64,000 nt of DNA, taken from positions 186,001 to 250,000 of the forward strand of contig JADJQX010000007.1 of NCBI GenBank assembly GCA_016712525.1. The letters are read 5' to 3'. The notes under the pieces are model-generated. The model was not told the DNA's origin. It saw only the letters and a program-made list of their open reading frames with translations, and ran no database searches. The DNA comes from Myxococcales bacterium. Its GTDB lineage: Bacteria > Myxococcota_A > Polyangia > Polyangiales > Polyangiaceae. Every line of letters begins with the position of its first letter. The stretch's first letter is position 1. The position numbers and the translations under genes were made by a program. Of the stretch, positions 25,347 through 34,455 are shown one piece after another.

Positions 25347-27524
25347 CTACGACTTCTGGTTGTAGCTCGTGTTCTCGAGCAAGATGACGTTCGTCTTTGA
25401 GCGGGTCTCTCCGACGCTCGTCACGTACACGGCGGGCTGATCCTGCACGGGGCAGACCTTCTCGCAGGCGCCACAGCCGATGCAGAGCGACGGATCGACG
25501 TGAGGCCGCTGGAGCTTCACGGTCTTCATGGCCGGCTGTTCGCCGTTCGGCCCCGCGGTCTTCTCGCGCATGGGGGCCTCGACCTCTTCGACCCAGATGG
25601 CCTTGGGCGAGGTCGGGCAGAACTCCTCGCACACGATGCATGGAGTCTGCATGCTCCAGGGGAGGCAGCGCCCGTGATCGTAGAACGCGGTGCCGATCTT
25701 CACCGGAGGCGTGCCGATGCCGAGCTTCTCTTTCTCGGTGATCTTCTGGATGGCGCCCGTGGGGCACACCTGGCCGCAGAGCACGCACGAGTGCTCGCAG
25801 TAGCCCACGCGGGCGATGAGGATGGGCGTCCACAGGCCCTCGACGCCGGCCTCGAAGAACGCCGGGTGGAGGGCGTTGTTGGGGCACACCTTCATGCACT
25901 CGGCGCAGCGGATGCACCGCTCGAGGAACGCGCGCTCCTCGACCGCGCCCGGGGGCCGGATGACCTTCGAGTGGTAGTTCACGTCGAGCGAGTCGGCGAT
26001 GCGCATGGCCGGGATCGCCGCCGCGCCCGCGGCCATCGTCGCGAGCATGGTGCGGCGCTCGGTGTCGGGCTTCGTGATGGTGCTGCGGCGGTTCGGCAAA
26101 AACCGGAACTTGATGACGTCCTCGGGGCAGGCCGCCTCGCAGTTCATGCACATGTGGCATTCGTCTTGGCGGTGTTTCACGCCGCCCTGCGGGCTGTCGG
26201 CGCCCTGGCAGTTGACGAGGCAGAGGTTGCAGTCCGTGCACTTCGAGTGGTCCTTCTCCATGCCGAACAAGGAGAAGCGCGCGAACACGCCGAGGAACGC
26301 GCCGAGCGGGCAGAGCACGCGGCACCAGAACCGCGGCACGAAGCGGTTCATGAACAAGATGGCCACGAGCAAGAAGACGATGAGCCACGTCTGGTGGAAG
26401 TAAAACTGCTTATTTTGCCAGACGGCCTGCGCCAGGAAGTCTTGCGTGTGGTCGGCGGCGCCCTGGAGCGGGCGCGCGGGGACGTTCTGCACCGCGCCGA
26501 GGCCGCGGCCCGACAGGTACTGCACGGCCGGGATCACGCCGAGGCCGATCGCGCGCACCGCGACGCAGATGGGATCGAGCAGGCCGCCGATCGCGCTCCC
26601 CGCGGCGCTCGCGAGGATGAACGCGTACATGATGTAGTACTTCGCGCGCTGGTAGCCGTGCGTCTTGTTGGCTTCGACGCGCGACGCGCCTCGGCCCTTC
26701 GGCGACGGCAAGATCCACGCGAAGAAGTGGTGGAGCGTCCCGAAGGGGCAAATCCAGCCGCAGAACACGCGCCCGAAGAGCATCGTGAGGCCGAGCAGCC
26801 CGAGGCTCCAGAGGAGGCCGCGATACACCGTGTGCGTGCTGAGCACGGTCATGGCGGCCACGAACGGATCGGCGAGCAAGAACGCCTCGACGGGGAGCGG
26901 GAGGCGCACGGCCTCGCCCGCTTGGGCCGCGAAATTCCCGCGGAAGCCCGTCTGAAAGAGGAAGTACATGAAGAGCGCGAAGAACCCCGTCTGCGAGACG
27001 CGACGCGCCCACACGAGCGCTCGGATGACCTTGCGCGCGGGGATCCCCGACCCTGCGCGTTTCGGGTTCAGCTTCGCGCGGAGCTTGTCGACGAGGGACT
27101 TCTTGGTCCCACCTCCCCCGGAACCGGACGAGCCTCCTCCGGCTCGGCCCGGGCCACCCTGCGCATCACCGACCGGGGCACGCTCGGCGACCGCGGCGGC
27201 CGAAATGCCGGCTTCTGCGGGGCGTTCGGGCGCCGCGCCCTTCGCACATCCGCACCCTTCTCCACACCCCTTGGCCGTGGAGGGCTTCTTCGGCGCGGCG
27301 GCGGCGCGGGGCTCGCTCAGCACCACGGAGACGGCGCGATCGATCGGGCGAACGACGCCCACCTCGCCGGTCTTCCACGGGATGGGCCCTTCGTGCCCGG
27401 CCGAGAGCTCGTCGGCCGAGGTGACCTCGAGGGCGCGGAAGTCGAGCGAGATGCCGGCGTGAGGGACGGCCGCGTTCTGCGACGACGGGTTCGAGGCCGA
27501 CGGTGTCTCGGTGCGCTCGGCCAC
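25347..27524 (-). CDS. membrane polyferredoxin, NapH/NapG-like fusion
   Basis: A 725-aa electron-transfer protein. Residues 1-150 are soluble and contain the Cys cluster KGCGEGCGCAKG and a Gly/Ser linker. A NapH/NosR-like membrane part follows (about 160-410) with CGWICPFG (about 254) and CRVLCPLGAF (about 397). Then come ferredoxin-type motifs CTDCNLCLVNC (about 428), CHMCMNCEAACP (about 454), CIRCAECMKVCP (about 535), CVLCGQVCP (about 578), CIVCEEFCP (about 628) and CIGCGACEKVCP (about 679). It probably moves electrons from quinol across or along the membrane. It starts with GTG after AGGAGG, one base after the DUF362 gene. Its 3' end has a decayed copy 1.8 kb away. Confidence 0.9.
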   Translation of the reverse strand: MAERTETPSASNPSSQNAAVPHAGISLDFRALEVTSADELSAGHEGPIPWKTGEVGVVRPIDRAVSVVLSEPRAAAAPKKPSTAKGCGEGCGCAKGAAPERPAEAGISAAAVAERAPVGDAQGGPGRAGGGSSGSGGGGTKKSLVDKLRAKLNPKRAGSGIPARKVIRALVWARRVSQTGFFALFMYFLFQTGFRGNFAAQAGEAVRLPLPVEAFLLADPFVAAMTVLSTHTVYRGLLWSLGLLGLTMLFGRVFCGWICPFGTLHHFFAWILPSPKGRGASRVEANKTHGYQRAKYYIMYAFILASAAGSAIGGLLDPICVAVRAIGLGVIPAVQYLSGRGLGAVQNVPARPLQGAADHTQDFLAQAVWQNKQFYFHQTWLIVFLLVAILFMNRFVPRFWCRVLCPLGAFLGVFARFSLFGMEKDHSKCTDCNLCLVNCQGADSPQGGVKHRQDECHMCMNCEAACPEDVIKFRFLPNRRSTITKPDTERRTMLATMAAGAAAIPAMRIADSLDVNYHSKVIRPPGAVEERAFLERCIRCAECMKVCPNNALHPAFFEAGVEGLWTPILIARVGYCEHSCVLCGQVCPTGAIQKITEKEKLGIGTPPVKIGTAFYDHGRCLPWSMQTPCIVCEEFCPTSPKAIWVEEVEAPMREKTAGPNGEQPAMKTVKLQRPHVDPSLCIGCGACEKVCPVQDQPAVYVTSVGETRSKTNVILLENTSYNQKS

Positions 27525-27525
27525 G

Positions 27526-28590
27526 TCAGACCTCCTTCACGCGGAGCTTCTCCCAGTCCATCGTGCCGATGCCGCGCTCGTGCGCCATCTGGAGGTAGGG
27601 GAGGTTCTCTCGCTTCTGCCCGATGAGCGTGCAGCCGAGCGCGTCGGCCGCGACCTGATCGACCGACGCGATGACCGTGTTCATCACCTTGGTGTCGTCG
27701 ATATTTCCGCCTTGGGGACCGTTGCGCATGAGCACGCGCATCGCGTCGACGATGGTGAGCGAGGGGCGCATGAACGTGGCGAGATCGGCGATGGAGGTGT
27801 CGATGTTCTGGTGGAGGCGGTTTCGGCGCCCACCGAGCACGCCGTACCAGTTCTTCATCGCGGCCGTGTACTTGGCGAGGTTGTGGTGCTTCGCCACGGG
27901 CACGTTGATGACCTTGTCGGCCTCGACGAGCGTCGTGAAAATCGGCCACTCGTCGAGCACTTCGCCCTTGAGGCGCGTCGTTCGGAACCTGTGATCGGAG
28001 GGGAGCACCACCTCGGCGCCGAGGCCGTGCGCCTTGTGCCAGATGCCCGAGCGCTGGAAGCACCGGTGCGGGTCGTTGCAGCTCCCGTCGGCCACGACGA
28101 CGCGCTTCGCGCCCGCTTCGTACGCGAGCTGGATGACCGTGCCGACCACGTCGGGGTTCGTGTTGGCGGCGTGGATGGGCATGCGATCCCAACCGATGTT
28201 GGGTTTCACGACGACGATGTCGCCCCGCGAAACGAAGCGCTTCATGCCGCCCATCGCCTCGACGGCGCGGCGCACGATCGCGTCGGGAGAGACGTCGTCT
28301 TGGTCTTTCGGTCCGCGGGCGACCACCATGTCGAGCGGACCTTCGGCCTTCACGCGGTAGTCGCGCACCTGCCGCTCGCCCGTGCCCGTCTTGGCCCCGA
28401 AGCCGCCCTTGTCCCACACCGCGCGACCGACGGCGGAGGCCGCGGCGAGGAGGCCGACGGTCGTACCGACGCGCGTCATGGCCTCGCGTCGAGAGAGGGG
28501 CTCGCGCTTCGTGTCGGTGACGACCGCGCCGGCGTCGCGGCCCGTCGCTCGTGTGCTCGCGCGCTCGTGGGGCTTCTTTTCCGCGGCCAT
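27526..28590 (-). CDS. Tat-type DUF362 iron-sulfur-associated protein
   Basis: A 354-aa protein with an N-terminal twin-arginine-like signal (LSRREAMTRVGTTVGLLAAA, about 30-50), implying folded export. The body matches DUF362: RGDIVVVKPNIGWDR, GAKRVVVADGSCND, VINVPVAKHHNLAKYTAAMK and KNWYGVLGGRRNRLH. DUF362 proteins commonly sit beside ferredoxin-type proteins; their reaction is not known. The start at MAAEKKPHER is chosen; 17 more residues are possible. The start of the polyferredoxin gene follows its stop by one base, so the two are almost certainly coexpressed. Confidence 0.87.
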   Translation of the reverse strand: MAAEKKPHERASTRATGRDAGAVVTDTKREPLSRREAMTRVGTTVGLLAAASAVGRAVWDKGGFGAKTGTGERQVRDYRVKAEGPLDMVVARGPKDQDDVSPDAIVRRAVEAMGGMKRFVSRGDIVVVKPNIGWDRMPIHAANTNPDVVGTVIQLAYEAGAKRVVVADGSCNDPHRCFQRSGIWHKAHGLGAEVVLPSDHRFRTTRLKGEVLDEWPIFTTLVEADKVINVPVAKHHNLAKYTAAMKNWYGVLGGRRNRLHQNIDTSIADLATFMRPSLTIVDAMRVLMRNGPQGGNIDDTKVMNTVIASVDQVAADALGCTLIGQKRENLPYLQMAHERGIGTMDWEKLRVKEV

Positions 28591-28662
28591 CGACGTTCTC
28601 TTAGCGCCAAGTTCGCCGGAGAGGCAACTCGAAGGGCGCAAGTCGTGCGGGAAAGCGAGACC

Positions 28663-28926
28663 TCAGCCGTCGCTGTCGGCGTCGGCGCTCGCCTCGGGGG
28701 AGGCGTCCCCGTCGGTCGTGTCGGCGTCGCGGCGTTCGCCCGTGTCCGGGCCCACGTCGGGGGTGGCGTCGAGCGCGCCGGTCTCGGCCGCGTCGGTCGG
28801 GGCGTCGGTCGGGTAAGTGACGGGGGGAAGGGGCTCGTACGTGAGCGGATCGAGGCCGAAGAACGCGTTGCACGCGGAAAGCCCCACGCCCATGCCGACC
28901 GCGACCGCCGCTCTCCGCGCCTTCAA
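28663..28926 (-). CDS. small Asp/Ala/Pro-rich lipoprotein
   Basis: An 87-aa protein. The likely start is TTG, which overlaps the upstream stop in TTGA and gives MKARRAAVAVGMGVGLSAC, a compact lipoprotein signal with Cys at 19. The mature part is low-complexity (DAPTDAAETGALDATPDVGP). It lies in the redox operon between a TPR protein gene and the DUF362 gene. Its function is unknown; a surface spacer is possible. Confidence 0.6.
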   Translation of the reverse strand: MKARRAAVAVGMGVGLSACNAFFGLDPLTYEPLPPVTYPTDAPTDAAETGALDATPDVGPDTGERRDADTTDGDASPEASADADSDG

Positions 28927-29885
28927 AAGGACACCCCGAAGCGCTGGGTTTTGATGAGCGAAAAAGACTGTTCTTTCAATGGTTTAGGGCCGAAAATGTA
29001 GAGCGCCCCGCCCACCGCGAGCACCCCGAGGCCCGAGAGCCCGACCACGGTGCCGATGTCGCCGGTCTCCCGGGCCGCGTTGCCCGCTTCGACGTGCGAG
29101 CGATCGTTGCAGAGCCCGTTCGTGCAGTTCAGCGCCGCGCGGTTGTAGTCGGCTGCGCTGACGAGGCCGACGAGGATGCCGGCGACCGCCCCCACCGCGC
29201 CGGCCGTCATCGTGACGACCCCCGCGACCTGGTAGGGGCCGAACGTCGACGGGTCGACCGCGTAGTCGGGCTCGTTCCGGCGGTAGGGGAGGCGCACACG
29301 GACGGCCTTGGGAGCGCCCTTGGCGGTCGGCGTGTCGGGGAGGTCGACCGTCTCGTCGCCACCTTCGACGGGCACGACGAGCGAGCGGGAGCGAACGCCG
29401 CCCCCCGGGAAGATCGCGGTGATCTCGATGGTGCCGGCGTCGACCGGCTGCGGCGCGTCCCACTCCTCGTGGGGGATCTCGCGACCGGCCACGAGGACAC
29501 GCAGCCCCGGGAGGCTGCGGAGCTCCGGGGGCACACGCACGGTGACCCTCGAGACGCGCGGGCCGAGCTCGGCCGCCCGCGACCGCGCGAGCTTCTGGCC
29601 CTCGTCGGTGGTGCGCTCCGCGGGGAGCCCGAGGTAGCGGGTGTACGCGGCGTAGGCCTTCGCGAGCTTCTTCTCCTCGTCGCGGCATTTCGCGAGCTCG
29701 AGGAGCGTGGACGCGGCCCCGTCGCTCGCGTAGGCCGCCTCGAGCTTCGGGCACGCCTCGCCGAAGTTGCCCGTGCCGATCTCGGCGAGCGCCTGGTCCC
29801 GGAGGCTATCCCCTTGCGCGCTTGCGACACGCGGGGCGAGCAGCACGCCGCATAGCCCCACGAGCGCCGCGAACCGCCTGGTCAT
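28923..29885 (-). CDS. TPR-type exported protein with C-terminal membrane helices
   Basis: A 320-aa protein with a signal peptide (MTRRFAALVGLCGVLLAPRVASAQ). A short TPR-like part follows (about 30-95: RDQALAEIGTGNFGEACPKL, LLELAKCRDEEKKLAKAYAA). Then comes a beta part (SRVTVRVPPELRSLPGLRVL, PEGA-like) and two hydrophobic helices near the end (GVVTMTAGAVGAVAGILVGL, VGLSGLGVLAVGGALYIFG). The architecture repeats in the 418-aa protein at 40.5-41.7 kb. The start ATG overlaps the upstream cytochrome stop (ATGA) and its stop overlaps the next start (TTGA). It probably assembles or positions the redox proteins, though this is an inference. Confidence 0.78.
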   Translation of the reverse strand: MTRRFAALVGLCGVLLAPRVASAQGDSLRDQALAEIGTGNFGEACPKLEAAYASDGAASTLLELAKCRDEEKKLAKAYAAYTRYLGLPAERTTDEGQKLARSRAAELGPRVSRVTVRVPPELRSLPGLRVLVAGREIPHEEWDAPQPVDAGTIEITAIFPGGGVRSRSLVVPVEGGDETVDLPDTPTAKGAPKAVRVRLPYRRNEPDYAVDPSTFGPYQVAGVVTMTAGAVGAVAGILVGLVSAADYNRAALNCTNGLCNDRSHVEAGNAARETGDIGTVVGLSGLGVLAVGGALYIFGPKPLKEQSFSLIKTQRFGVSF

Positions 29886-31531
29886 TTTCGTCCGTGCCCT
29901 TTCCCCAAGATGAGGTTCATCTTGGACGCACCGTCGAACTCGTGCACGTGCGGAGGGTGGTGACACGCGGTGCAGGTGTCGGCTTGGGGGCGGGGCACGG
30001 GCATGGCCACCTTGGGCGACCGCTCGTGTTTCGAGCCGGGCCCGTGGCACACCTCGCACTGGACGTTCTTCAAGAGCTCGACGTGGGTGATCGTGCTGCC
30101 GCCGGGCTTCTCGTAGCCGGTCACGTGGCACGAGACGCAGTCGAGGTTGAACTCCTTGAACTGGTCGGAGAGGGTCTTGTACGCGTGCGCGTGGGCGGTG
30201 CCGTCCCACACCTTGCGCGCGTCCTCGTGGCACTTCGTGCAGGCGTCGACGCCCACGTAGGTCGCGTCGTCTTTCCCGGCGGCGGGCGGCAAGCGGGAGG
30301 CGAACGCGAGCTTGTTCTCTTCGTTGACGCGCTTGTAATAGCCCGAGAGCTTGCCCGACATCTGGGCGTCGTTCCCGAGCGACGTCCGGATCTCGCGCAT
30401 CGCGAACCTGTAGAAGCTGCCCTTCGAGGGGGGAGCCGTCTTCTCGAGGCCTTCGCGCTCGCGCTCGAGCTTCTGGAGCTCTTGCCTGCGCGCGTCGACG
30501 TCGACCTTCGCGACCGTCGGGTCGGCCTCCCAGGTCGCGATCTTCTTCCGAAGCTCGTCGATCCGGACGGCCAAGGCCTCGCGCTTTCGAAGGACCTCGA
30601 GGCCGGTGCCGTCGGCGAAGGTGAAGCTCTTCTCGCGCACGTGGAGATCGAGCACGCCGACCGTCTGGAGGTGGTTGCCCGTCTCGACGATGAGCACGTT
30701 CCCGACTTGCTCGGCCGGCGGTGCCTGGGTGTTCGCTTCGCCTGCGCCGCCCGGGGAGCCCACGAGGATCGCGAGCAGCTTGGGGAACTGATCGGCGAGG
30801 CGCTTCGCCTCTCCACGACCGACCGAGGCGAGCAAGACGGTGACGTCGGCGCCCTGCTTCTCGAGCTCGGCGAGGCCCGCCGTGACCGCCTCGGCGAGAG
30901 GGCCGTCCTTCACGGCCTCGAGGGGTTTTCCCTCGCGCGCCTTCGACGGGCTCGAGACGCCGACGAAGCCGACCTTGACGCCGCCGATCTCTTTGACGGT
31001 CGCGCGCGCCGTCGTCGCGCCCGAGGCGTTGGCGAAGAGGAACGCGGCGCCACTCTTTTTGGTAATGGTTTCGAGTGTTTGTGGGCCGTTGGCCCATTCG
31101 TTTCGGGCCGGTGCGAAGGCCGCGAGGCGCACGCTCGCGAGGGCATCGGCGATGGTCTCGGCCTTGGCGACGTCTTGGCTCTTCTTCTGAGCGTCGAGGT
31201 CCGGATCCATGAAGAACGTAGGGCCCGCGGTGACCGTCGCGTACGCGGGCGCGCGGGCCTCCTCGGCGCGCACGAGCGCACCGAAGTGGTCCATGCCACC
31301 GAGCTGATCTTTCACGCAGCCGCACGGCTCGAGGGCCCCGGCGAGGTCGGAGACGAGGTAGAGCCGCACCGTGGGCTTCTCGTCCGCTGGGGCCACCACC
31401 TTCGTGTCCTTGGGCTGACAGGCGTCGCATGCCGCGACGGCGGTGACGGAGAGGCCCAAGGAGAGGGCGACCACGGCCCGCGTCGCGAGCGCTCGTGCGT
31501 TTCGTGCGATGTGACCCCGTGAGTTCGGCAT
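29882..31531 (-). CDS. lipoprotein fusing 5'-nucleotidase-like and tetraheme cytochrome c domains
   Basis: A 549-aa exported protein, probably a lipoprotein (TAVAAC near 35). Residues about 50-300 resemble the UshA/metallophosphatase fold (LYLVSDLAGALEPCGC, VGFVGVSSP, LLASVGRGEAKRLADQFPKL). The usual Asp-His metal ligands are not obvious, so catalysis is doubtful. A Lys/Glu coiled-coil-like helix follows (about 330-390). The C-terminal part has four c-type heme sites: CTKCH (about 429), CVSCH (about 463), CEVCH (about 491) and CTACH (about 519), in a cytochrome c554-like arrangement. It is the first gene of the five-gene redox operon. Confidence 0.87.
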   Translation of the reverse strand: MPNSRGHIARNARALATRAVVALSLGLSVTAVAACDACQPKDTKVVAPADEKPTVRLYLVSDLAGALEPCGCVKDQLGGMDHFGALVRAEEARAPAYATVTAGPTFFMDPDLDAQKKSQDVAKAETIADALASVRLAAFAPARNEWANGPQTLETITKKSGAAFLFANASGATTARATVKEIGGVKVGFVGVSSPSKAREGKPLEAVKDGPLAEAVTAGLAELEKQGADVTVLLASVGRGEAKRLADQFPKLLAILVGSPGGAGEANTQAPPAEQVGNVLIVETGNHLQTVGVLDLHVREKSFTFADGTGLEVLRKREALAVRIDELRKKIATWEADPTVAKVDVDARRQELQKLEREREGLEKTAPPSKGSFYRFAMREIRTSLGNDAQMSGKLSGYYKRVNEENKLAFASRLPPAAGKDDATYVGVDACTKCHEDARKVWDGTAHAHAYKTLSDQFKEFNLDCVSCHVTGYEKPGGSTITHVELLKNVQCEVCHGPGSKHERSPKVAMPVPRPQADTCTACHHPPHVHEFDGASKMNLILGKGHGRK

Positions 31532-31647
31532 GCGACCCCCAGGGTCTTACCAGAACGGCGAGAAAATCCCGAGAGCTGGCCAACCTCCCGATTCTTGAGC
31601 TAAAAAGGCCGGTTCTCGAATGGTCGGGTCTATCGCCCGCGCATCGG

Positions 31648-31664
31648 GATCCTTCGCAAGGATC
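31648..31664. promoter_or_regulatory. inverted repeat GATCCTT-CGC-AAGGATC
   Basis: Perfect 7-bp arms with a 3-base loop, 39 bases upstream of the Ser/Thr kinase start. It could be an operator or a leader hairpin. Confidence 0.3.
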
Positions 31665-31702
31665 TCGCAACCCCTGGCAAGATCGGCGACCATAAAGGCT
31701 CG

Positions 31703-33694
31703 ATGCGTAGGTTCGGCCCCTTCTTTCTCGAAGCACGACTCGCCGTGGGCGGCACGGCCGAGGTGTACGTCGCGCGGCCTGCGGAGCCACGCCCGGACCT
31801 GCCCGATCGCATCGTCGTGAAGCGCCTCCTCCCGCACATGTTGAACGAGCCCGACGCGCGGACCATGTTCGAGCGCGAGGCGCGGCTCCACGCGGCGATC
31901 GATCACGAGAACGTCGTGAAGGTGTTCTTCTCGGGCGTCGAAGAGTCCACGAACGAGCCTTACCTCGCCCTCGAGCTCGTCGAAGGTGTCGACGGGTACC
32001 GCCTCCTCCGTCGCCTGAAACAAGACGGCCGTTCGTTGCCGGTCGGTCTGGCCGTGCACATCGCTCGGGAGATCCTGAGGGCCCTCGCGAGCGCTCACAC
32101 CGCGCGCGATCCTCAGGGCAACGCGCTCCACATCGTCCATCGCGACGTGTCGCCGTCGAACATCTATCTCTCCGCCGACGGCAAGGTGAAGCTCGGGGAC
32201 TTCGGCATCGCCCAGTCTTCCTCGCGGCACTCCCTGAGGAGCGAGGCCGGCGCCGCGATCAAGGGAAAGTACGCGTACCTGGCCCCCGAGCAGGTCAAAG
32301 GCGACGCCGCCGATCACCGCGCCGACCTCTTCAGCCTCGCGGCGGTCCTGGCCGAGATGCTCCTCGGTCAGCCGCTCTTCTCGGGCGGCGGTCAGCTCTC
32401 GGTGCTCCTCGCGATCCGCGACTGCAAGCTCGACGTGCTCGAACAGGCGCGCCCGACGCTGCCGAAGGGCCTCTTCGACGTGCTCCAGCGCGCGCTCGCG
32501 AAGGACCCGAACGACCGCTTCGCGACCGCGTCCGAGCTCGCAGCCCACCTCGCCCCGTTCGACGCCGGCGCGGCTTCCGCCCGAAGCGAGCTCGCCGCCC
32601 TCGTCCGCGCGTCCCAGCAAGCCGGCGGCCCCAGCCGAGAGATCCGCGTCCCGTCCCAAGGCGAGATGCCGGCGGTGTCGGTCGGCGTCGCCAAGAAGGA
32701 AGACGAGCGAAAGACGAGCGAGTACACGACCGAGCCCTCGTTCGTCGTGACGGCGGCGGGGCGGCTCCACGGCCCGTGGACGTTCGCGCAGCTCATCGAG
32801 GCCCTCGCGACGGGCGAGGTCGGTCCCGGCGATCGGGTCGATTACATGGGCACGGGCTTGAAGCCGCTCCGGGAGATCGAGGAGCTCATGCGCTTCGTGC
32901 CGCCCTCCACGGCGACCGGCGCCGCGGCGCTGAAGGGGCCAGGCGCGCCCACGTACGCCGGCGAGCTCCCCGAGATGAGCATGCTCTCGCTCCTCGCGGA
33001 CGTCCTCAAAGGGCGCGAGACGGGCGTGCTCTTCGCCGAGCGCCCGGGCAGCCCGAACGCCGCATCGACGCGAAAAGAGCTCTATTTTCTCTCGGGTCGC
33101 CTCCATCACGTCGCGTCGTCGAACGCGAGCGAGCTGCTCGGCGAGTACCTCGTGCGCCGCCGCAAGCTCTCGCGTGACGAGCTCGACCTCGCCCTCGCGA
33201 TCCTCCCTCGGTACAACGGGCGCATGGGCGACACGCTCATCTCGCTCGGGCTCGTGGACCCCGTCGAGATCTTCCGGGCGATCCGCGAGCAGGGTCGTGA
33301 CCGTGTGGCCGACCTCTTCACCTGGAAGACCGGCACCGTGGCGTTCTACCGCGACCGCTCGGCGGCGCACGTCGAGTTCCCTCTCGACCTCGATCTCCCG
33401 CATCTCATGGTTGCCGGCCTCGAGGCCGAGATGCCTGGCGATGCCCCCCTCGAGCGTTACCGAGGCCACATGAACCGGGTGCTCCGCTTGCGCCCCCTCG
33501 CGCCCGATATGGCGGCCTTCGCGTCGGTCGCGTGGCCCGCGCTCGTGTCGCGCATCATGATGCTGCTCGAGAAGCCCCAGGGGCTGAAAGACGTGCTCCG
33601 CCTCGCCACGAAGACGGGCTCGTTCACCGCGGCCGACGTGCTCCGCGCCGTCGAGGTCCTCACGGCGACGCGCCTCGCCGCGTTCGACGTGTAG
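31703..33694 (+). CDS. Ser/Thr protein kinase with GYF_2 and DUF4388 domains
   Basis: A 663-aa eukaryote-like kinase of the myxobacterial type. The kinase domain (about 1-285) is complete: Gly loop LAVGGTAEVYVA, Lys in IVVKRLLP (about 39), HRDVSPSNIYL (about 148) and DFG (about 165). GYF_2-like LHGPWTFAQLIEALATGEVG lies near 355-375. A DUF4388-type domain (about 425-590, KELYFLSGRLHHVASSNASE, LLGEYLVRRRKLSRDELDLA) follows. No transmembrane helix is evident, so it is cytoplasmic. It probably phosphorylates regulators such as FHA partners; one FHA protein is present in this window. It is divergent from the redox operon. Confidence 0.9.
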   Translation: MRRFGPFFLEARLAVGGTAEVYVARPAEPRPDLPDRIVVKRLLPHMLNEPDARTMFEREARLHAAIDHENVVKVFFSGVEESTNEPYLALELVEGVDGYRLLRRLKQDGRSLPVGLAVHIAREILRALASAHTARDPQGNALHIVHRDVSPSNIYLSADGKVKLGDFGIAQSSSRHSLRSEAGAAIKGKYAYLAPEQVKGDAADHRADLFSLAAVLAEMLLGQPLFSGGGQLSVLLAIRDCKLDVLEQARPTLPKGLFDVLQRALAKDPNDRFATASELAAHLAPFDAGAASARSELAALVRASQQAGGPSREIRVPSQGEMPAVSVGVAKKEDERKTSEYTTEPSFVVTAAGRLHGPWTFAQLIEALATGEVGPGDRVDYMGTGLKPLREIEELMRFVPPSTATGAAALKGPGAPTYAGELPEMSMLSLLADVLKGRETGVLFAERPGSPNAASTRKELYFLSGRLHHVASSNASELLGEYLVRRRKLSRDELDLALAILPRYNGRMGDTLISLGLVDPVEIFRAIREQGRDRVADLFTWKTGTVAFYRDRSAAHVEFPLDLDLPHLMVAGLEAEMPGDAPLERYRGHMNRVLRLRPLAPDMAAFASVAWPALVSRIMMLLEKPQGLKDVLRLATKTGSFTAADVLRAVEVLTATRLAAFDV

Positions 33695-33721
33695 CTCGTA
33701 AGTGTCCGATACTGCTTTGGA

Positions 33722-34381
33722 TTAGCTCTCGAGTTTGGGGAAGTGGCGGTGCCCCTCCGAGTCGAACCAGAGCACACGATCGAGGACCTGGGCGGCGTCC
33801 AACACGGCGTGGGGGTGGCCCTTCGCGACGACGACGAGGTCGGAGTAGAGCGCGAAGGTCGCCTCGCGGAAGACCTCGAGCGCGCGCACGAACCGCTCCC
33901 CGGGATCCGAAGGAGGCGCGCCGAGCAGGTACGTGCACGCCGGCTCCGGCATGAGCGGCACGGACTCGGGGCAGAGGAGCGCGAGGAGCTTGGAGAGCGC
34001 CTCCGCGCCTTTCGCGGCGTCGTCGCCGAGGGCCGTCGACAGGGCCCGAACGGCGACCGTGAGGTCCTCGACGTCGGCCGGGGCGAGCACCTCGGGGAGG
34101 CCCTCGAGCACCTCGATCACGGCGAGCAGCACCGGGCGGAGCGGTGCGGTCGCGAGCGCACGGAGGGCGGGGGAGGGCGCCGGAGAGTTGACGAGCCAGC
34201 TCGAGGCGAACGCGAGATCGAGGCGCGCGTCGACGTCGAGACCCTTGCCCCGCGCCTTGCGGAGGGCGTGCGCCGCGCGGTCGAAGAGGCTCGCGCCCGG
34301 CAGACCCGCGCGGAGGCGGAGCTTCTGCTCGGCGTGGTCGAGGGAGAGCGAGCGCCCGTTGGGCAGATCGAAGCGGCTCAT
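33722..34381 (-). CDS. hypothetical protein, 219 aa
   Basis: A soluble protein of 219 aa, Ala/Leu-rich and largely helical (RAAHALRKARGKGLDVDARL, VEDLTVAVRALSTALGDDAA). No signal, membrane segment or known catalytic motif is seen. Codon use is normal for this genome, so it is a real gene. It is divergent from the HIT gene and convergent with the kinase. Its function is unknown. Confidence 0.6.
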   Translation of the reverse strand: MSRFDLPNGRSLSLDHAEQKLRLRAGLPGASLFDRAAHALRKARGKGLDVDARLDLAFASSWLVNSPAPSPALRALATAPLRPVLLAVIEVLEGLPEVLAPADVEDLTVAVRALSTALGDDAAKGAEALSKLLALLCPESVPLMPEPACTYLLGAPPSDPGERFVRALEVFREATFALYSDLVVVAKGHPHAVLDAAQVLDRVLWFDSEGHRHFPKLES

Positions 34382-34455
34382 GGAGGGAACGTACCAAAGA
34401 CGCGGCTCGCGGATGGTCGTTCTCCTCGCGTTCGGGCTCTCGTATGCTCCGGGCG

